Origin: Castor canadensis
Lineage: Eukaryota; Chordata; Mammalia; Rodentia; Castoridae
DNA length: 64,000 bases
Reading direction: 5' to 3'
Assembly: GCF_047511655.1 (NCBI RefSeq)
Contig: NC_133396.1
Coordinates: 130,085,490-130,149,489 of the forward strand
This document shows, in pieces, positions 1 through 11,745 of this stretch. Numbering within the stretch: position 1 is the stretch's first letter; each line of letters starts with the position of its first letter. Below the pieces are notes generated by a model. That model was not told the origin of the DNA and made no database searches. It saw only the letters and a list, made by a program, of their open reading frames with translations. The translations under genes and the position numbers were made by a program.

Positions 1-77
1 GTTAATAGTAAATTAATAAGAGTAAGTCTAATAAGTAATCTAGACCAAAAGAAACATTTTAATTCTAGGCTTACTTT

Positions 78-193
78 TTTTTTTTTTTGACAAGTGTCAC
101 TATGTAGCCCAAGCTGGCCTTGATTGAGCTCAAGATCCTCCTGCCTCAGCTTCCTGAGTGCTGGGATTATAGGCATGCACAATTACACTCAGT
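78..193 (-). repeat. B1-type SINE
   Basis: It starts with a poly-T tail and reads tatgtagcccaagctggcct and gtgctgggattataggcatg, the complement of a B1 body. It is in LMOD1 intron 1. Confidence 0.85.
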
Positions 194-283
194 TTCTGGG
201 TTTATTGTTAAGCTAATAAGATAAATATAAGTCAAAATGTCATTATTCCTAGAGGAAATGCATTAATACAAAGAGAAAGTTTA

Positions 284-400
284 AGGACTGGAGATGTGGC
301 TCAAGCAACAAAGTGCCTGCTTTGTGAGCACCTGATTTGTAAATGCAAGCTGTGAGTTCAAACCCCAGCCCCACCAAAAAACAAAAGAAAGAAAAACTTT
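284..400 (+). repeat. ID-like tRNA-derived SINE
   Basis: Reads ggctcaagcaacaaagtgcc then gagttcaaaccccagccccacc and an A-rich tail; the B-box-like gttcaaacccc is intact. Confidence 0.8.
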
Positions 401-1247
401 AAGTGGGTAATCTACACTTATTTTCAACACTTTTTTAGAAGGTTGCCCTGTATTTAAATAAATGCACCTGTAACTATATGAATAAAATGATGCTAGAATC
501 TTAAGATACCTAGGTTTGGAATCCACTTTAGTGGTTTTTAGGTTGTCAAAAACCTATGAGAAATTGCACAGCCTGGACCAAGGTCACATGAGTGAGAATA
601 GAAAGGGACTGGCATGAGAAGTGTGAAGGCTCTCCTGTCATATGTGGGAGAGATAAAGGAATAAAAGGCTCTTGTATGAAGTAGGTGGAATTCTCAGTCT
701 CCCCTAAATCCCTTGGGCCACTGGTGGGGAGAAAGCTTAAGTGATTGCAGAAGGGACCACATGGCCTCCCCACTTCTTCCTCTCCTCTTCCCAGCAGGGC
801 TTCTGATTGGAGCACTGGATGTCTACAGGAGCTGTCATGAAGATGGGGGATGCCAGGGATAGGCAAAGGAGGGGAGAGATGGGGAGTTGGAATTTGAGGA
901 GCTGTGGGCTACACAAACCAAGATGTTCACTAGACAGTTGGAGACTAGGATCTAAACCTCTATTGGCGTAAGCTCAGAGATAGAGCTTAGAGACATCAGA
1001 ATGCAGAGCAAATGACATCAGGGTGGATGAGGTCACCCAGGGACCTTGAAAACACTCCCATTTCTGTGTCTAGCAGAAGAGGAAGAGGTGCCTTGAGGAC
1101 CACTGGAAAGAAGCTGTCAGAAAGAAGGAAAGGGGGTGGCGTGTTGGAAACTAAGAGAGGGAAGAAGCACTTCAGAAGTGAGGGTCTGATCCTCAGGGTC
1201 TCATGTTCCCCCAAACAATTAAGCAAGATAAAGAATAAAACTCACAG

Positions 1248-1460
1248 CCAGGTGTGGTAGTGCATGTTTTTAATCTCAGCTACTTGAAAGGCAGAGGCAG
1301 GAGGTTCATGAGATTGAGGCCAGCCTGGGCAAAGGTTGTGAGACCCTGTCTCAAAAGCAAAATACAAGCAAAAGGGCGGGGGATGTGGTCCAAGTGGTAA
1401 AGTGCTTGCCTAGCATGCTCGAGGCCCTAGATTCAATCCCCAGAAACACACTGAAAGAAA
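1248..1460 (+). repeat. Fused B1-ID SINE
   Basis: A B1 half (gccagcctgggcaaagg, gaccctgtctcaaaag) runs directly into an ID half (gatgtggtccaagtggtaaa, ttcaatccccag). Confidence 0.85.
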
Positions 1461-1545
1461 GAGGAAGGAAGGGAGGAAGGGAGGGAGGGAGGGAGGGAAA
1501 GAGAGAGAAGAGAAAGAAAAGAGAGAAAAAGAAAGAATAAAACAT
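1456..1545. repeat. GA-rich simple repeat
   Basis: Purine-only GGAA/GGGA/GAAA tract grown from the tail of the preceding SINE. Confidence 0.9.
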
Positions 1546-2154
1546 ATAAATCTGATTTTAGCAACCAGAAGGCCAGAAAGTAATTTCTGTGGATCGGTGA
1601 GGGTGAGGTGACACCGTGCTGGCTTGAGGAATGAAGGAATGAATGAGATGAATGGGACTCTTTGGAAAGTATAGATTAGAGATAGAGGCTGCTCTCCCTG
1701 GAAGGGACTGTGAGGTAGAGGCAGAAATTGGATTTACATAGGAGTGATGTGAGTGTTGAAAGGGTGGGAAGAGGGAGCCAGGAAATTGGGTGAGGTTAGA
1801 GCTGTGGGAGAGAGCATGGTGCTCACTGGAGAGAGGAGGGGTGGTCTAGAACCCAGGGAAAGGGGACACTTGGGGGATCATTATAGGGAAGGCGGAAAGA
1901 TGAGCAGGGAGGGGAGTTTGTAGGCGTGAGGGGGGAAGTTGGAGAATGAATTCCCACTGGTGGCTTTCTCTTTCTTGCTGGGAAGTAAATAGAGGAGATT
2001 GTCTGCTGAGAATGGAGGTGGAGGGGGGCTAGAGATACCAGGGCAGGGAGGAAGATTTACACGGATGCTGTGGAGAGCCTGGAGAGAGCCACCGAGGGAA
2101 ATGACCAGTAATGACAGTTAACTTTCCCTGCCAGCTGCCTGTGCATCTGTGCTC

Positions 2155-2290
2155 TTGTCAATGCTCTTGTCAATGCTTTGCTGTGAGCCCCTCATACTGG
2201 TCCTGGGAAGGACCCATTATACAGATAGTAGAGGTTGAGTAACCTGGCCAAGCTGTCACAAGAGCAAAGGCTAGAATGCTGGGACCATTC
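2155..2290 (+). repeat. MIR remnant
   Basis: Diverged MIR core: tacagatagtagaggttgag and gtaacctggccaagctgtca resemble the consensus 'gaggaaactgaggc...cttgcccaaggtcac'. Confidence 0.5.
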
Positions 2291-2535
2291 AGGAGGGTGT
2301 TGGCAGTGAGGTCTGCAGGGAGTGGACCATCTGGTGGGTGGGCTGCTTTCTCCAGCCTGGGAGAGGAAGGTTTACGATGAAGTCATAAGACACAAGGCTG
2401 GGGCTTTGGTTGGCACTGTGGCCAGGGTTGAGGATACAGGCGAGATGGGATTGACAGCATTGGACAGGACAGCAGGCAAAGCACTACCAGTGGGTAGTAT
2501 GCACAAGTCAGAGTCTGGGCCTCGAGCCAACAGTT

Positions 2536-2735
2536 TCACTTCTGAGCATATGCCCAAAGTAGTTGAAAACAGGAACTCATGTATTTGGGCACCCATACTA
2601 GCAGCATTATTTCTAATAGCCAAGAAACAACTGAGTGCCCATTAGTGGATGAATGAGTCAACACAGTGTGACATGCACATTCAAATGGAATATTATTCTG
2701 TTGTAAAAAAGAAAGGAAACTTGTGGATTTAAATT
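2536..2735 (+). mobile_element. L1 fragment, 3' end of ORF2 region
   Basis: The string atatgcccaaagtagttgaa ... tagcagcattatttctaata ... aatggaatattattctgttg matches the conserved end of mammalian L1 ORF2. It is truncated on both sides and old. Confidence 0.8.
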
Positions 2736-3914
2736 TTTGAGATGTCCCCATTTCTCAGGTGGCATCCGCCAGTTAGCAGAACTTAAGTGTCACTATTGCC
2801 CATATATCTTCCTCAGCAAGAAGAGGGTTGGCAGTGATCTGGATGAGAACCAAGGATTAAAGGTTAAGGAGACATAGACCTTGTCCTTAAAGATCACATT
2901 TAGAGTAGTGGCCCAGAGAAAAGCCACTAAACAAAATGGCTGATGGATGCCAGTGCTGGGGATTAGCTTCTTATCCTGAACCTGATAAGTCTCTGTTTTG
3001 GTAAAACAAACTTGACCTCTTGCCAGCCACCGTCCTTTAGGATAAAATGGTAAAGATGGAGAATAAAATGACTGGTCCCTCCTCCCCCCAGCCTCCCACC
3101 TCTGGCCTCATGGGGCAGTGTTTCTCCTTGTTTACTGCATTCCTTTCAGGAACGTCAGTGGTGGCAAGCTCTGGGGACTGGCCTGCCTGGCCCAGCTGCC
3201 TCTCAGCTCCCATCTCCCTCCCCCTGCTCTGGACATCCTCAAGGTTAGAGTCTTAGCAGGCAGCTGCAGACCCAAAAGTACTTTCCGTGTGAACTTGAGG
3301 AGGTTTAACATACACAGACGTGTGCTCTACAGTCACAGCTGGCATTGGGCCCGCCTGGGCTGAACCCATCCCCAATAGAGAAGGGGACAGGGAGTCTGGA
3401 GAGCCACCAACAGAAGGCACAAACTGGACAGGGGCACCTATGACCTGGGCTTGAATGGGAACCGGTCTTGGGCTTGACCTCTTCTGGAGGGGTGTGAGGA
3501 GCGTAGAGCTCTGCTGAGGGTCAGAGCCCTGGGAGTCTCTCCAGAGGACTCTGCATGGAGTCACATGCTTTGGTCCGTACACCCAATGCCTCTCGTCTTC
3601 TCTCTGGCCCCTTGGCCTGCCAGGGGCCTTGGCACATCTGCCCAGGGATCAGGCTTCTCTACCAGCCCTGCTCCCTAAGTCTCTATAACCTAAGTGTCAA
3701 CAGAGGGAGGGGCCAGGGGTATGACTCTGGAGACCAGCTAAGAAATGTGGCCCAGGCTGAGAAAGCAGAGGTGCAGATTCTAAATGTACAGCCATTGGAC
3801 ACAGGCGTGAGCGCCCACAGACAGCTCATAGTTTTTGTCATTCATTTATTTGGGCTCTGTTTCTTATTCTATAAACTCTCGTGACCTTCATCATTCCAAA
3901 CTAATATTTGGTTT

Positions 3915-4055
3915 CATTGAGTGGAATCACTCACTCAACAAGTCATACCAAGCACCTACGATGCACCAGGTATTATGCTGTGTGCTGGAAAGCCATTAAC
4001 TAATAAAGTGTACTCTAGTCTCCCCTAGTCGGGGAGGACAGGGAGACAGTGAAAG
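3915..4055 (-). repeat. L2 remnant
   Basis: The pattern 'cactcaacaagtcatacca agcacctacgatgcaccagg...ctggaaagc' matches the reverse of the L2 3' region. Confidence 0.5.
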
Positions 4056-4844
4056 GGTTGAACAAGACAAAGGAGGGAGGAAAGGGTGCAATGGGGGAGG
4101 GGCACAGGGGAAAGGCTGGGGTATCGGGGTGACCTCCCAATATCGACTATGCTCCATGCTAATGTTGATTGTGGATGATGGGGTGAGTCAAGGTGGGTGA
4201 AAATGGAGTGTTGGAGGATGGGGCCTGGGAATAAGGATTGTAGGAGGGGAGGCCCAAGGGAGAAGCCCAGATCCTTCTTCCCCTTCAGGAATCAGCCCAA
4301 CTGCCTGGAGTCCCTGCCCATGGGGACCTCTCTCTGTCCCTTCCAGGAGGAGCTTCTGGGCTCCAGGCTTCTTACATAGCACCACCCTGGAAGTGCTTCC
4401 TCTGGCTCAGCATTGGCTTCAGTTAGAAAACGCATGGATCGTTCTCCTGTTCGCCAGGCTCCCTCCTCAGGCCAGCTGGGCGCTCCAAACTTATATAGTT
4501 AGCACCATCCACATATCCTTCGGGTCTCCTCTTCCAAATCTGGTTTCCCTACCTCCATTTATTTCATTTTGGGCCCCAAAGTTAAGGACACTTTTAATTT
4601 AAGATTTCATTTTCAAGCAGGGAGGAGACTAACACAGGAAAGTGACAATCTAAGGTGGCCTACAGTGGAGGTCTAGGGCTATAGACCCTGACTCCTGATG
4701 GTGGGAAACTGGAAGTACATGGGCTTCTGACCTTGAGCCGCCTCCCCCCTCTCCCAGAGAAGCCCTCCTCCCACCTGGACATGAAATCCAACGGAAGGTT
4801 AGGTGCTTCTCCCAGAGTCTCTGGGGGTGACAATCAGTTCAATA

Positions 4845-5100
4845 GCTCTCTGCAGATTCGTTCCCTGTCCATCACTGTGTCCAGCTAAGCCCAGTGCCTG
4901 GCACAGAGTTGTCACTCAGTAAGCATGTGGGTAAGACCGAATGGTCAGCTGGCACCAGTGAGGTACTTTACAGGGGGCTCCTCATTTCCTGGTGTATCAC
5001 AGCAACAGTGCAGAGCACAGCATGGTACTTCAGAGTACATGTGTTAGAACCCAAGAAATGTGAGCTCCAACTCCAGCTCTCCCACTTGTTATTGAGGGAA
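4845..5100 (-). repeat. MIR remnants
   Basis: The pieces agtgcctggcacagagttgt and aactccagctctcccacttg are typical of reversed MIR; two fragments may be present. Confidence 0.45.
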
Positions 5101-5123
5101 TTTGTTTAAGAATGCACCATCCA

Positions 5124-5225
5124 GGAACTGGGGGTATAGCTCAGTGGTAGAGCAAATGCTTAGCATGTGAAGCACTAGGTTTGATCCCCAGCACCAAAAA
5201 AACAAAAAACAAAGCAAACAAACAA
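5124..5225 (+). repeat. ID-like SINE
   Basis: Well-preserved ctgggggtatagctcagtgg and tttgatccccagcacc with an A/C-rich tail. Confidence 0.85.
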
Positions 5226-5227
5226 AA

Positions 5228-5305
5228 GCCAAGCTGTATTCCCAGGACTTGGGATGCTGAAACAAGAGGATCTTGAATTCCAGCCTGGGCTACATAGTGA
5301 GATGA
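5228..5305 (+). repeat. B1 3' half, truncated
   Basis: Reads ttccagcctgggctacatag; the left half is missing. Confidence 0.65.
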
Positions 5306-5460
5306 AAGAAGGAAAGGAAGTGAAGGGAAAGAAGAAGGAAGGGCAGGGGAGGGGAGGGGAGGGATGGGAAGGGATGGGACAGGAAAGGGAGGGGAGGAAA
5401 GAAGTAGGGAGAAAAGGGGACGGGAGAGAAGGAGAGGAGGGGAGGGAAAGGAGGGAGGGG

Positions 5461-5497
<37 letters not shown>

Positions 5498-5516
5498 AAG
5501 GAGGAAGGAAGATGAA
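5306..5516. repeat. Purine-only GGGA/GGAA/GA microsatellite (about 210 bp)
   Basis: Almost uninterrupted purines (GGGGA units, then pure GA at 5461-5497). Open frames across it are low-complexity artefacts. Confidence 0.95.
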
Positions 5517-5517
5517 A

Positions 5518-5605
5518 TAGAGCTGGTAGCATGGCTCCAGTGGTAGAATGCCTGACTAGCAAGTACAAGGCCCAGAGTTCAAACCCCAGAACCCACCCCC
5601 CAAAT
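5518..5605 (+). repeat. ID-like SINE
   Basis: Contains agctggtagcatggctccag and gagttcaaaccccagaacc, immediately after the purine tract. Confidence 0.8.
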
Positions 5606-6177
5606 TAAATAAAAATAAGGTAACACCAACCTCCAGAAGCCATAACTGGCCCTAAGCACACTGTCAAATGGGATGAATTTAAGGCAGTTTATTTCTTAGG
5701 TTCTCTAGTAACGTGATGGTTGTTAAGACTACAATGCAAATATCGTAGGAACAGTGGGAAAGGAAGATCTCGAGACTGAGGGTCACCATATGAAGGGCCC
5801 TGGCTCCCTCAGCCACCAGGGCAGGCTCCTCCCCTAGCTTCCTCCTGCTGAGGAGAGTGGTGCCTCAGAAACTCGGCCCACTTCGCTTCTGGCAGCAGCA
5901 CTAGGGAGTAAATCATACCGATGACTTGGGGCACTTGGCGCTGTGTCTTGCACCTTGCAAACACTCATGGTTGTGGCCGTTGTTATTAACATTCTTGTTC
6001 CAGGGTGGGAGGGCTGGGGTGAAGAGCCATCTCTGGACCAGGCACTTGGGTGAAAGGGCAGCTAAGTGTGCAAAACCCTTAATACAGTCAGCTTCCTTAC
6101 CCACGGGCTCCGGAGCTACAGATGCAGCCAGATGAAAATAGAACATATTTGAAAAAACAAAAACAACAAAATAGCCC

Positions 6178-6370
6178 CGGGACTGGTGGTGCACACCTTA
6201 GCAATTCAGGAGGTGAAGGCAGGAGGATTTAGAGTTCAAGGTCAGCCTGGGCAAAGTTAGACCCTATCTCAAAAACAAAATATAAACAATAGGCCTGGAA
6301 GTATGGTTCAAGTGATAGCTCAAGGGCCTGAGTTCAAGCCCCAGTACCAGGAAGAGAAGAAAAAAAGCAA
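6178..6370 (+). repeat. Fused B1-ID SINE
   Basis: The B1 half has caaggtcagcctgggcaaag. The ID half is internally shortened before gagttcaagccccagtacc. Confidence 0.8.
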
Positions 6371-6544
6371 TACAAAAATAATATAAAGTTTAAAATACAG
6401 TGTAACTGGTTACATAGGCTTTACATTGTATTAGGTATTATAGATAATCCAGAGTTGACTTAAAGATACAGAAGGATATGTGACTTGGGTAACTGGTGCG
6501 GGGGAACGGCCCTGGAACCAATCCTTTTGAACACTGAGGGAGAC

Positions 6545-6661
6545 TGTGTGGAGGTTAAACCTTCAGACTCTAGAGCCTGAGAACCTGGACTTGAATCCTT
6601 GCTTCCTCATGTAACAGCTGTGGGATCTTGGGCTTCAGTTTCTTCTTAGACAGAGATAACA
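6545..6661 (-). repeat. MIR remnant
   Basis: Reads gaacctggacttgaatccttg, then tgtgggatcttgggcttcag: reversed MIR core. Confidence 0.55.
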
Positions 6662-6765
6662 CTCAGGCTAGTGGCATGGCTCAAGTGGTAGAGCACCTGC
6701 CTAGCAAGTACAAGGTTCTGAGTTTACCTTCCAGTACTGCCAAAAGAAAAAAAAATAAATAAAAC
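6662..6765 (+). repeat. ID-like SINE
   Basis: Contains gtggcatggctcaagtggta and gagcacctgcctagcaagta with an A-rich tail including AAAT units. Confidence 0.85.
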
Positions 6766-7744
6766 AAGATGACTATAAACATAACACTTAGAGCTATGCT
6801 GAGCACACTGGGAGTTGATAACCATATGTGCAGCATGGGAACACAGGTCAGGAAACACTGCCAAGGTCATGCTGGTGGAGAGGTGAGGTGGTAGGAAGCT
6901 ATGGGAGGCTCCCTGTAGCACTAGCAGCAGGGGATGGGAACCTTAGAAGAAGCTCCTTAGAAACAGGGGCTCAAAGTTAGGAAGTGAGTTCCTTTGGTGT
7001 TAGGGTTTCTTAGGCTTCTTCACTGAGTAGAAGGGACAGTATGGTTTTGTCATTCCCAGACCTGAGGCCAACCATCTGTGGACATTTCTTCCAGGGGGCT
7101 GGAGCCTGCTCACCACCCCCCAGGAGTTGACTCACTCACAGTGGCTGACCACTGGAGTGCACTGGAAAGCCAAAGAGAGGTCAAGCAGGGTGGAGATGGT
7201 GCAGCAGGGAACCCCTGTTACGCCTGTAGGGATGCAGCTTTTCTTAGCTCTGTGACCACAGGTGCCTTGGCTACTCAGCTCTGAGCTTACCAGGTATGCA
7301 TTCTCCCCTGAGGTGCCTACCTGACCTCTCTGAAGCTCTGAGCATGTGGGACCTGGGCCCAGATGGCTCCATGCCTTTGGGGGAAAGGGAGGGGCCAAAC
7401 CTCCAACACTGTCAGGTGTATTGAGTATGGACTAGCTCTCGGTATCCACAGCAGGGCTGACTGAGACATCTGCCTATCTCTGGTGTGGATGGGCTGTACA
7501 GTGACCACATGTCGGGGTGTGTGTGAGGAGGGAGTCTCTCTGAGCCTGTGCACCAACAAGCATGCACGTAAGCATCTATGCCATGCAAGTCCCTTGCTGG
7601 GCATCTTGCACTCCTTCCTGCTTTGGCCAGGGGCTGGGAGCTCAAGGCGTGCAGCACTCACAGGAAGCTTTGGGAGAAGGTGGTTCTGCAGCCCACATCA
7701 TAAGACAGAACCCCCAGCCCCAAATTAGAAATTCTATTTGAATC

Positions 7745-7862
7745 CTTATTTTTGTTTTGTTTTTGTTTTTGAGATAGAGTCTCACTGTGTAGTCCAGGTC
7801 AAACTCAAATGCCTTGGTCTCCCAAGTGCCAGGATTTACAGGCATATACAACCATGCCTGGC
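7745..7862 (-). repeat. B1-type SINE
   Basis: T-rich head, then gagatagagtctcactgtgt and acaaccatgcctggc. Confidence 0.8.
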
Positions 7863-8809
7863 TTCAGTCCCTAGTCTTAGAGGATTCAGTGTACTCCAGT
7901 TGTGGACAGACGCTGAGTGTATGTGTGGGTCTTTGTATACAAGATCTTAAACTTTCCAAAAGTAGTTTTTCAGAGATGTTAACTGAAGGGCTTTGAAGTA
8001 GGGGAAGCCAGCATGGGATGATCTGGGAAGGGTTGGGGCTAGGGTAACCCCAAAAAGCAGGCTACTAGAAGGTGCTGTAGTCTTGTTCTTGAGCCACTGC
8101 CAGACAGGAACTTGCATCTGGGAATGACTGAGAAAGGGGCTGCACCCGGCCTTCCCCAGAAGGCTGAAGTGGCTCTGTGGCCAGCCTGAAGGAATACAGT
8201 ACACTGAGGTACTAACTCTTCTGCAGGGGGTGTCCACTCCATCAGCACTGTCTGCTACAGACACCTGGTCAGCTTGTCCCCTTGACTGCCACATAAGACA
8301 ACTGCCTGCAGAGCCTGTGGGTACCCATGCCTTCATGGGCAGAAAGTTTCTAGAACTATCCTAGTTTTCCTGGCAGTGCTGAAGGGAATCTGTACTCTTC
8401 TGGGGGCCACTTGCCCTAGCCCTGCTGCCAGCCCTGCCCTTCACACCAGCCTTTAAAGGGAGCTGTTCTCCCAGGGGACCTGTGGCCAGCTCCATCCTAC
8501 ACTCCTTGTTAAGACAGATGACACTAGCAGCTGTGGTGCCTGGTACCAGGAGGTCACCAGGTGGCTAGAGGGAGAGGGGCCAGGACTCCACTGCTGCCAA
8601 AATGGCTTCATGGGCCAGGACATCTTCATGGGAACAGCAGGGGACAAAAATCTGGGGTTCTGAAACATAGTGCAGGACCAGGAAGGGCAGGTGGCTAGGG
8701 GGTTTGCATGCTAGGAGCAGAACTAAGAGGTGTCACTCATTTCCCTAGCTTTCCTGGTGAAGATTACCTTGATCAAGGAGGAAGAGAAAGAAGGACAGGG
8801 CCAAGACAA

Positions 8810-8875
8810 AAATGCTCTGAGTTCAAAGCCACCACAACTCAAAAAAAAAAAAAAAAGAAGAAGAAGAAGAAAAAG
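8810..8875 (+). repeat. SINE tail remnant with A/AAG repeat
   Basis: Short gctctgagttcaaagccacc followed by A16 and (AAG)n. Confidence 0.5.
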
Positions 8876-9289
8876 CCACCTTCTATGAATTGGATACATT
8901 GGGGCTGTCAGTATCCTTGGGACTTTAGCTGAGGCCTGGGAGAGCATCTGCCAAAGGCAGAGTAGGGAGCCTATTGTCCTTCCTATCCCTTACAGTTTTC
9001 CCAAGGGGGAATGCTATTGGTACTTAGGTCTCTCATTTGGAGACCAATGGACCCTTGCTCTATGGAAATTCTTTGCTATATCTCACCTAAACTCCTCTGC
9101 TATAAGGGACAAAAGATCAAGTAAGGTCTACAGACAGGAACACAGACAAAAATAACCTCCGGAGGTCACCAGGATGCTCCGCTAGTTCTAGAAACAAAGG
9201 CAGTTGGCCTGGACTCCCTCTCAGATAAGCACAAAGAAGGCAGCTCTGCTATGTTCTAGGAGCTCGCTCTGCTGAAATCTCAGCCCTGG

Positions 9290-9480
9290 GAGGACTCTGG
9301 GCTCCTTCTCCTTTTAAGGCAAGGTCTGAGCTCTCCGCTGCGAGCTGCAACAAGCCCCAGCCCCACTCATTCCTGGCTATTTGGAGGAAACTGATGATTA
9401 ATCGGCCCTTTCCCCTACCCCCACCCCAGCCTGTTTTCCATTAGGTTCTTTTTAAAGGGTTGGCACACTTCCTCAGCAAG
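9290..9480 (+). promoter_or_regulatory. Candidate muscle enhancer block in LMOD1 intron 1
   Basis: A perfect SRF CArG box CCTTTTAAGG lies at 9310-9319. An MCAT/TEAD motif CATTCCT lies at 9368-9374, a palindromic homeodomain motif GATTAATC at 9396-9403, and a degenerate A/T-core CTTTTTAAAGG at 9448-9458. The block is repeat-free and lies about 3 kb upstream of exon 2. LMOD1 is known as an SRF/myocardin-dependent smooth-muscle gene. That this block is an enhancer is inference. Confidence 0.4.
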
Positions 9481-10564
9481 AGACACTTGGTAGATCCTGG
9501 CCAGCTAGAACCCTAGCATAAGGGAAGTGCCAAGAGGGAATGGTCAGTAATCCTGACCATCATGATGTGGGGTCAGGGCCGAGAGAGGGTTAAAATGTGG
9601 AAAATAGTCCTGGTCAAGGAAGGGAAGAGGGGAGAGAAGGTTCTGAATGGGAGCCTTGGGTCTGCAGGGGCTCAGCCTGGAGAGGAGGCTGGTCGGCAGG
9701 GACACTCAGGCACATGAGACATGCTGGGAGATAGGGTGGGGAGACTTGGCCTCCAACAGCAATGGTCAGGTGGTTGCAGAGACTTTAGTGGCTCCTGGTG
9801 AGACAATCAGGTCACAAGTCTAGTTTTTCCTGGGCCTGCTGGATGCAGTTGGTTGTCATCTGTCTGGGTTCCAGCTTCCCCCTAAATTAGGCCTGTGAGC
9901 TGAGAAGCATGGACACTGAAGAATCTTGTGGTGGGCACATTTGGGGAAGGGATGGAGAAGGGATACCTGGGCAGGAGGCATTGCTGGGGGCCAGACCTCC
10001 AGAGCTTGGGCTGAAGAAGCTGTTTTCCACCTAGCTCCTACCTCTGGGATCCCACAGTGGGGGGAATCTGCAGAAGGCCACTCTGAGCAGGTCATTATAA
10101 AAGTGCCCTAAAAGGAAAGCCATTGGGTTTCCTCATTTACATTCTATTTGCATACTTCTTTACCTATTGCAAAGTTACCACCACTGCTGCCCCAGGGTGA
10201 CCTAAAGGGCCAAACCCAGTGTCCTTGGAGCCAGAGTGTGAGGAGGGCTCTCTACCCCTGTTCTATCACCTCAGTTCTAGTGACACCCTGGGGCAGCTGG
10301 GCCCTATGGGACAGGAGGGAGGAAGGGGCACATTCCAAGTCCCTGACTCCCAGGCCCTGGGCCCTTGGCTGCCTATTGTAATTGTAGCAGGGAAGCCAAG
10401 GACTTCTGCTAAATAAACCCAGGCTGGTCCCCAGTGGCATGTGTTTGTGGAGCAGGTACAAACTGTTTCCATGGGAGCAACCTTACTCTCCATTCTCTCT
10501 GGAAGACTGGCATGAGCCAGAGAGTTCCTTTCTTCCTTCCCCTCTACCCATACCCCATGGGGCA

Positions 10565-10892
10565 CTTTTTTTTGTGTGTGTTGGAGGGGAGGGTCCTGGG
10601 GTTTGAATTCGGGGCTTCCTGCCTGTTAGGCAGGAGCTCTACCACTTGAGCCTTGCCCCAACCTGCTTTGCATTGGTTATTTTTAATACAGGGTCTCACA
10701 TTCCATCACCCTCCTAGTTACGCTTTCTGCTTAGCTAGGATGACAGGCACATGGACCACCGCACCCAGATATTACTGGTCAAGATGGGGCTCTCATGAAA
10801 TTTTTGCTCAGTCTGGCCTCAACCACAAGCCTCCTGGTCTCTGTCTTCCAAGTAACTAGGATTACAGGTGTGAGCCACTGTGCCCAGTCTCA
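10565..10892 (-). repeat. Long fused ID-B1 SINE
   Basis: The ID half is reversed (ttgaattcggggcttcct, ctaccacttgagcc). The B1 half ends attacaggtgtgagccactg. It is longer than the other copies, suggesting extra internal material. Confidence 0.8.
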
Positions 10893-11395
10893 TGGGGCCC
10901 TCCTGAAAGACAGAAACCCTTCAACATTCAGGCATGGTCTCTTCCTGTTTAAAAAACAAAACAACAAAAAACTTTAGGGAAGGGCCTCCAGTGTTCCCTA
11001 GAGTCCTAATCGCTCTGGCTCTCTATCCCAGTTGAATGTTAACCTTATGTCTTCTCTCAGACAATCTGATGCTTCCTTTGCTTCCCTGGTGGAGATTGAG
11101 ATGGAATTTTGTGAAGGAAGAAGCAGGCCTGGTAGAGGGGCTGGGTGTCCTGTGCTGTGTGTAACACTCAGGTCTCTATTCGTACTCAGCTGACTCCATC
11201 CTAGGGCCTCTCCAAGCAAGACCCTCATGTCTGTGACCAAACGGGAGCCACAGAATCCTAGATTCTAACAGTGCTTCCAAGGTCAAGGTCAGCTGACCCA
11301 GTGGGTTCCAGGAATTCCCAGAGAGGGGCTTGTCCCAAGTGAAATTTTTACTAAAAAATAAGACAACACTATGAACATTTTAAAATCACATATTT

Positions 11396-11490
11396 GGGCT
11401 TGCGGAGTGGCACTAGCAACCATGAGGTCCTAAGTTCAAACCCCAGTACCACCAAGTAAGTAAATAAAATAAATAAATAAATAACACATA
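11396..11490 (+). repeat. ID-like SINE, 5' region shortened
   Basis: Reads cggagtggcactagcaacca and agttcaaaccccagtaccacc with an (AAAT)n tail. Confidence 0.8.
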
Positions 11491-11654
11491 TTTGATATAA
11501 AGATACATCACATATTCTGTGTGCCTATTTCTTTTGTAATTGGTTCTTTCTTATTTCAATGAGAAAGCATTTATAAATACCTTTAATTGATGAAGCAAAA
11601 TGTTAGCAACCCTATCTTCATCATTCCCTCTTTTTTTTCCTTTTGCCTTTGCAA

Positions 11655-11745
11655 ATGTATCGACTTGGGCTAGAGCATTTGCGTAGCATGTGCAAGGCTC
11701 TAGGCTTGATCTTAGCACTGAAAAAGATTTTTTAAAAAGGATTGG
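11655..11745 (+). repeat. ID-like SINE, diverged
   Basis: Reads ggctagagcatttgcgtagc and aggcttgatcttagcactga. Confidence 0.7.

Noticed and set aside
5254-5568. Open frames of Gly/Glu/Arg or Pro/Leu/Ser across the purine tract
   Set aside because: Low-complexity translation of a microsatellite, present in several frames on both strands.
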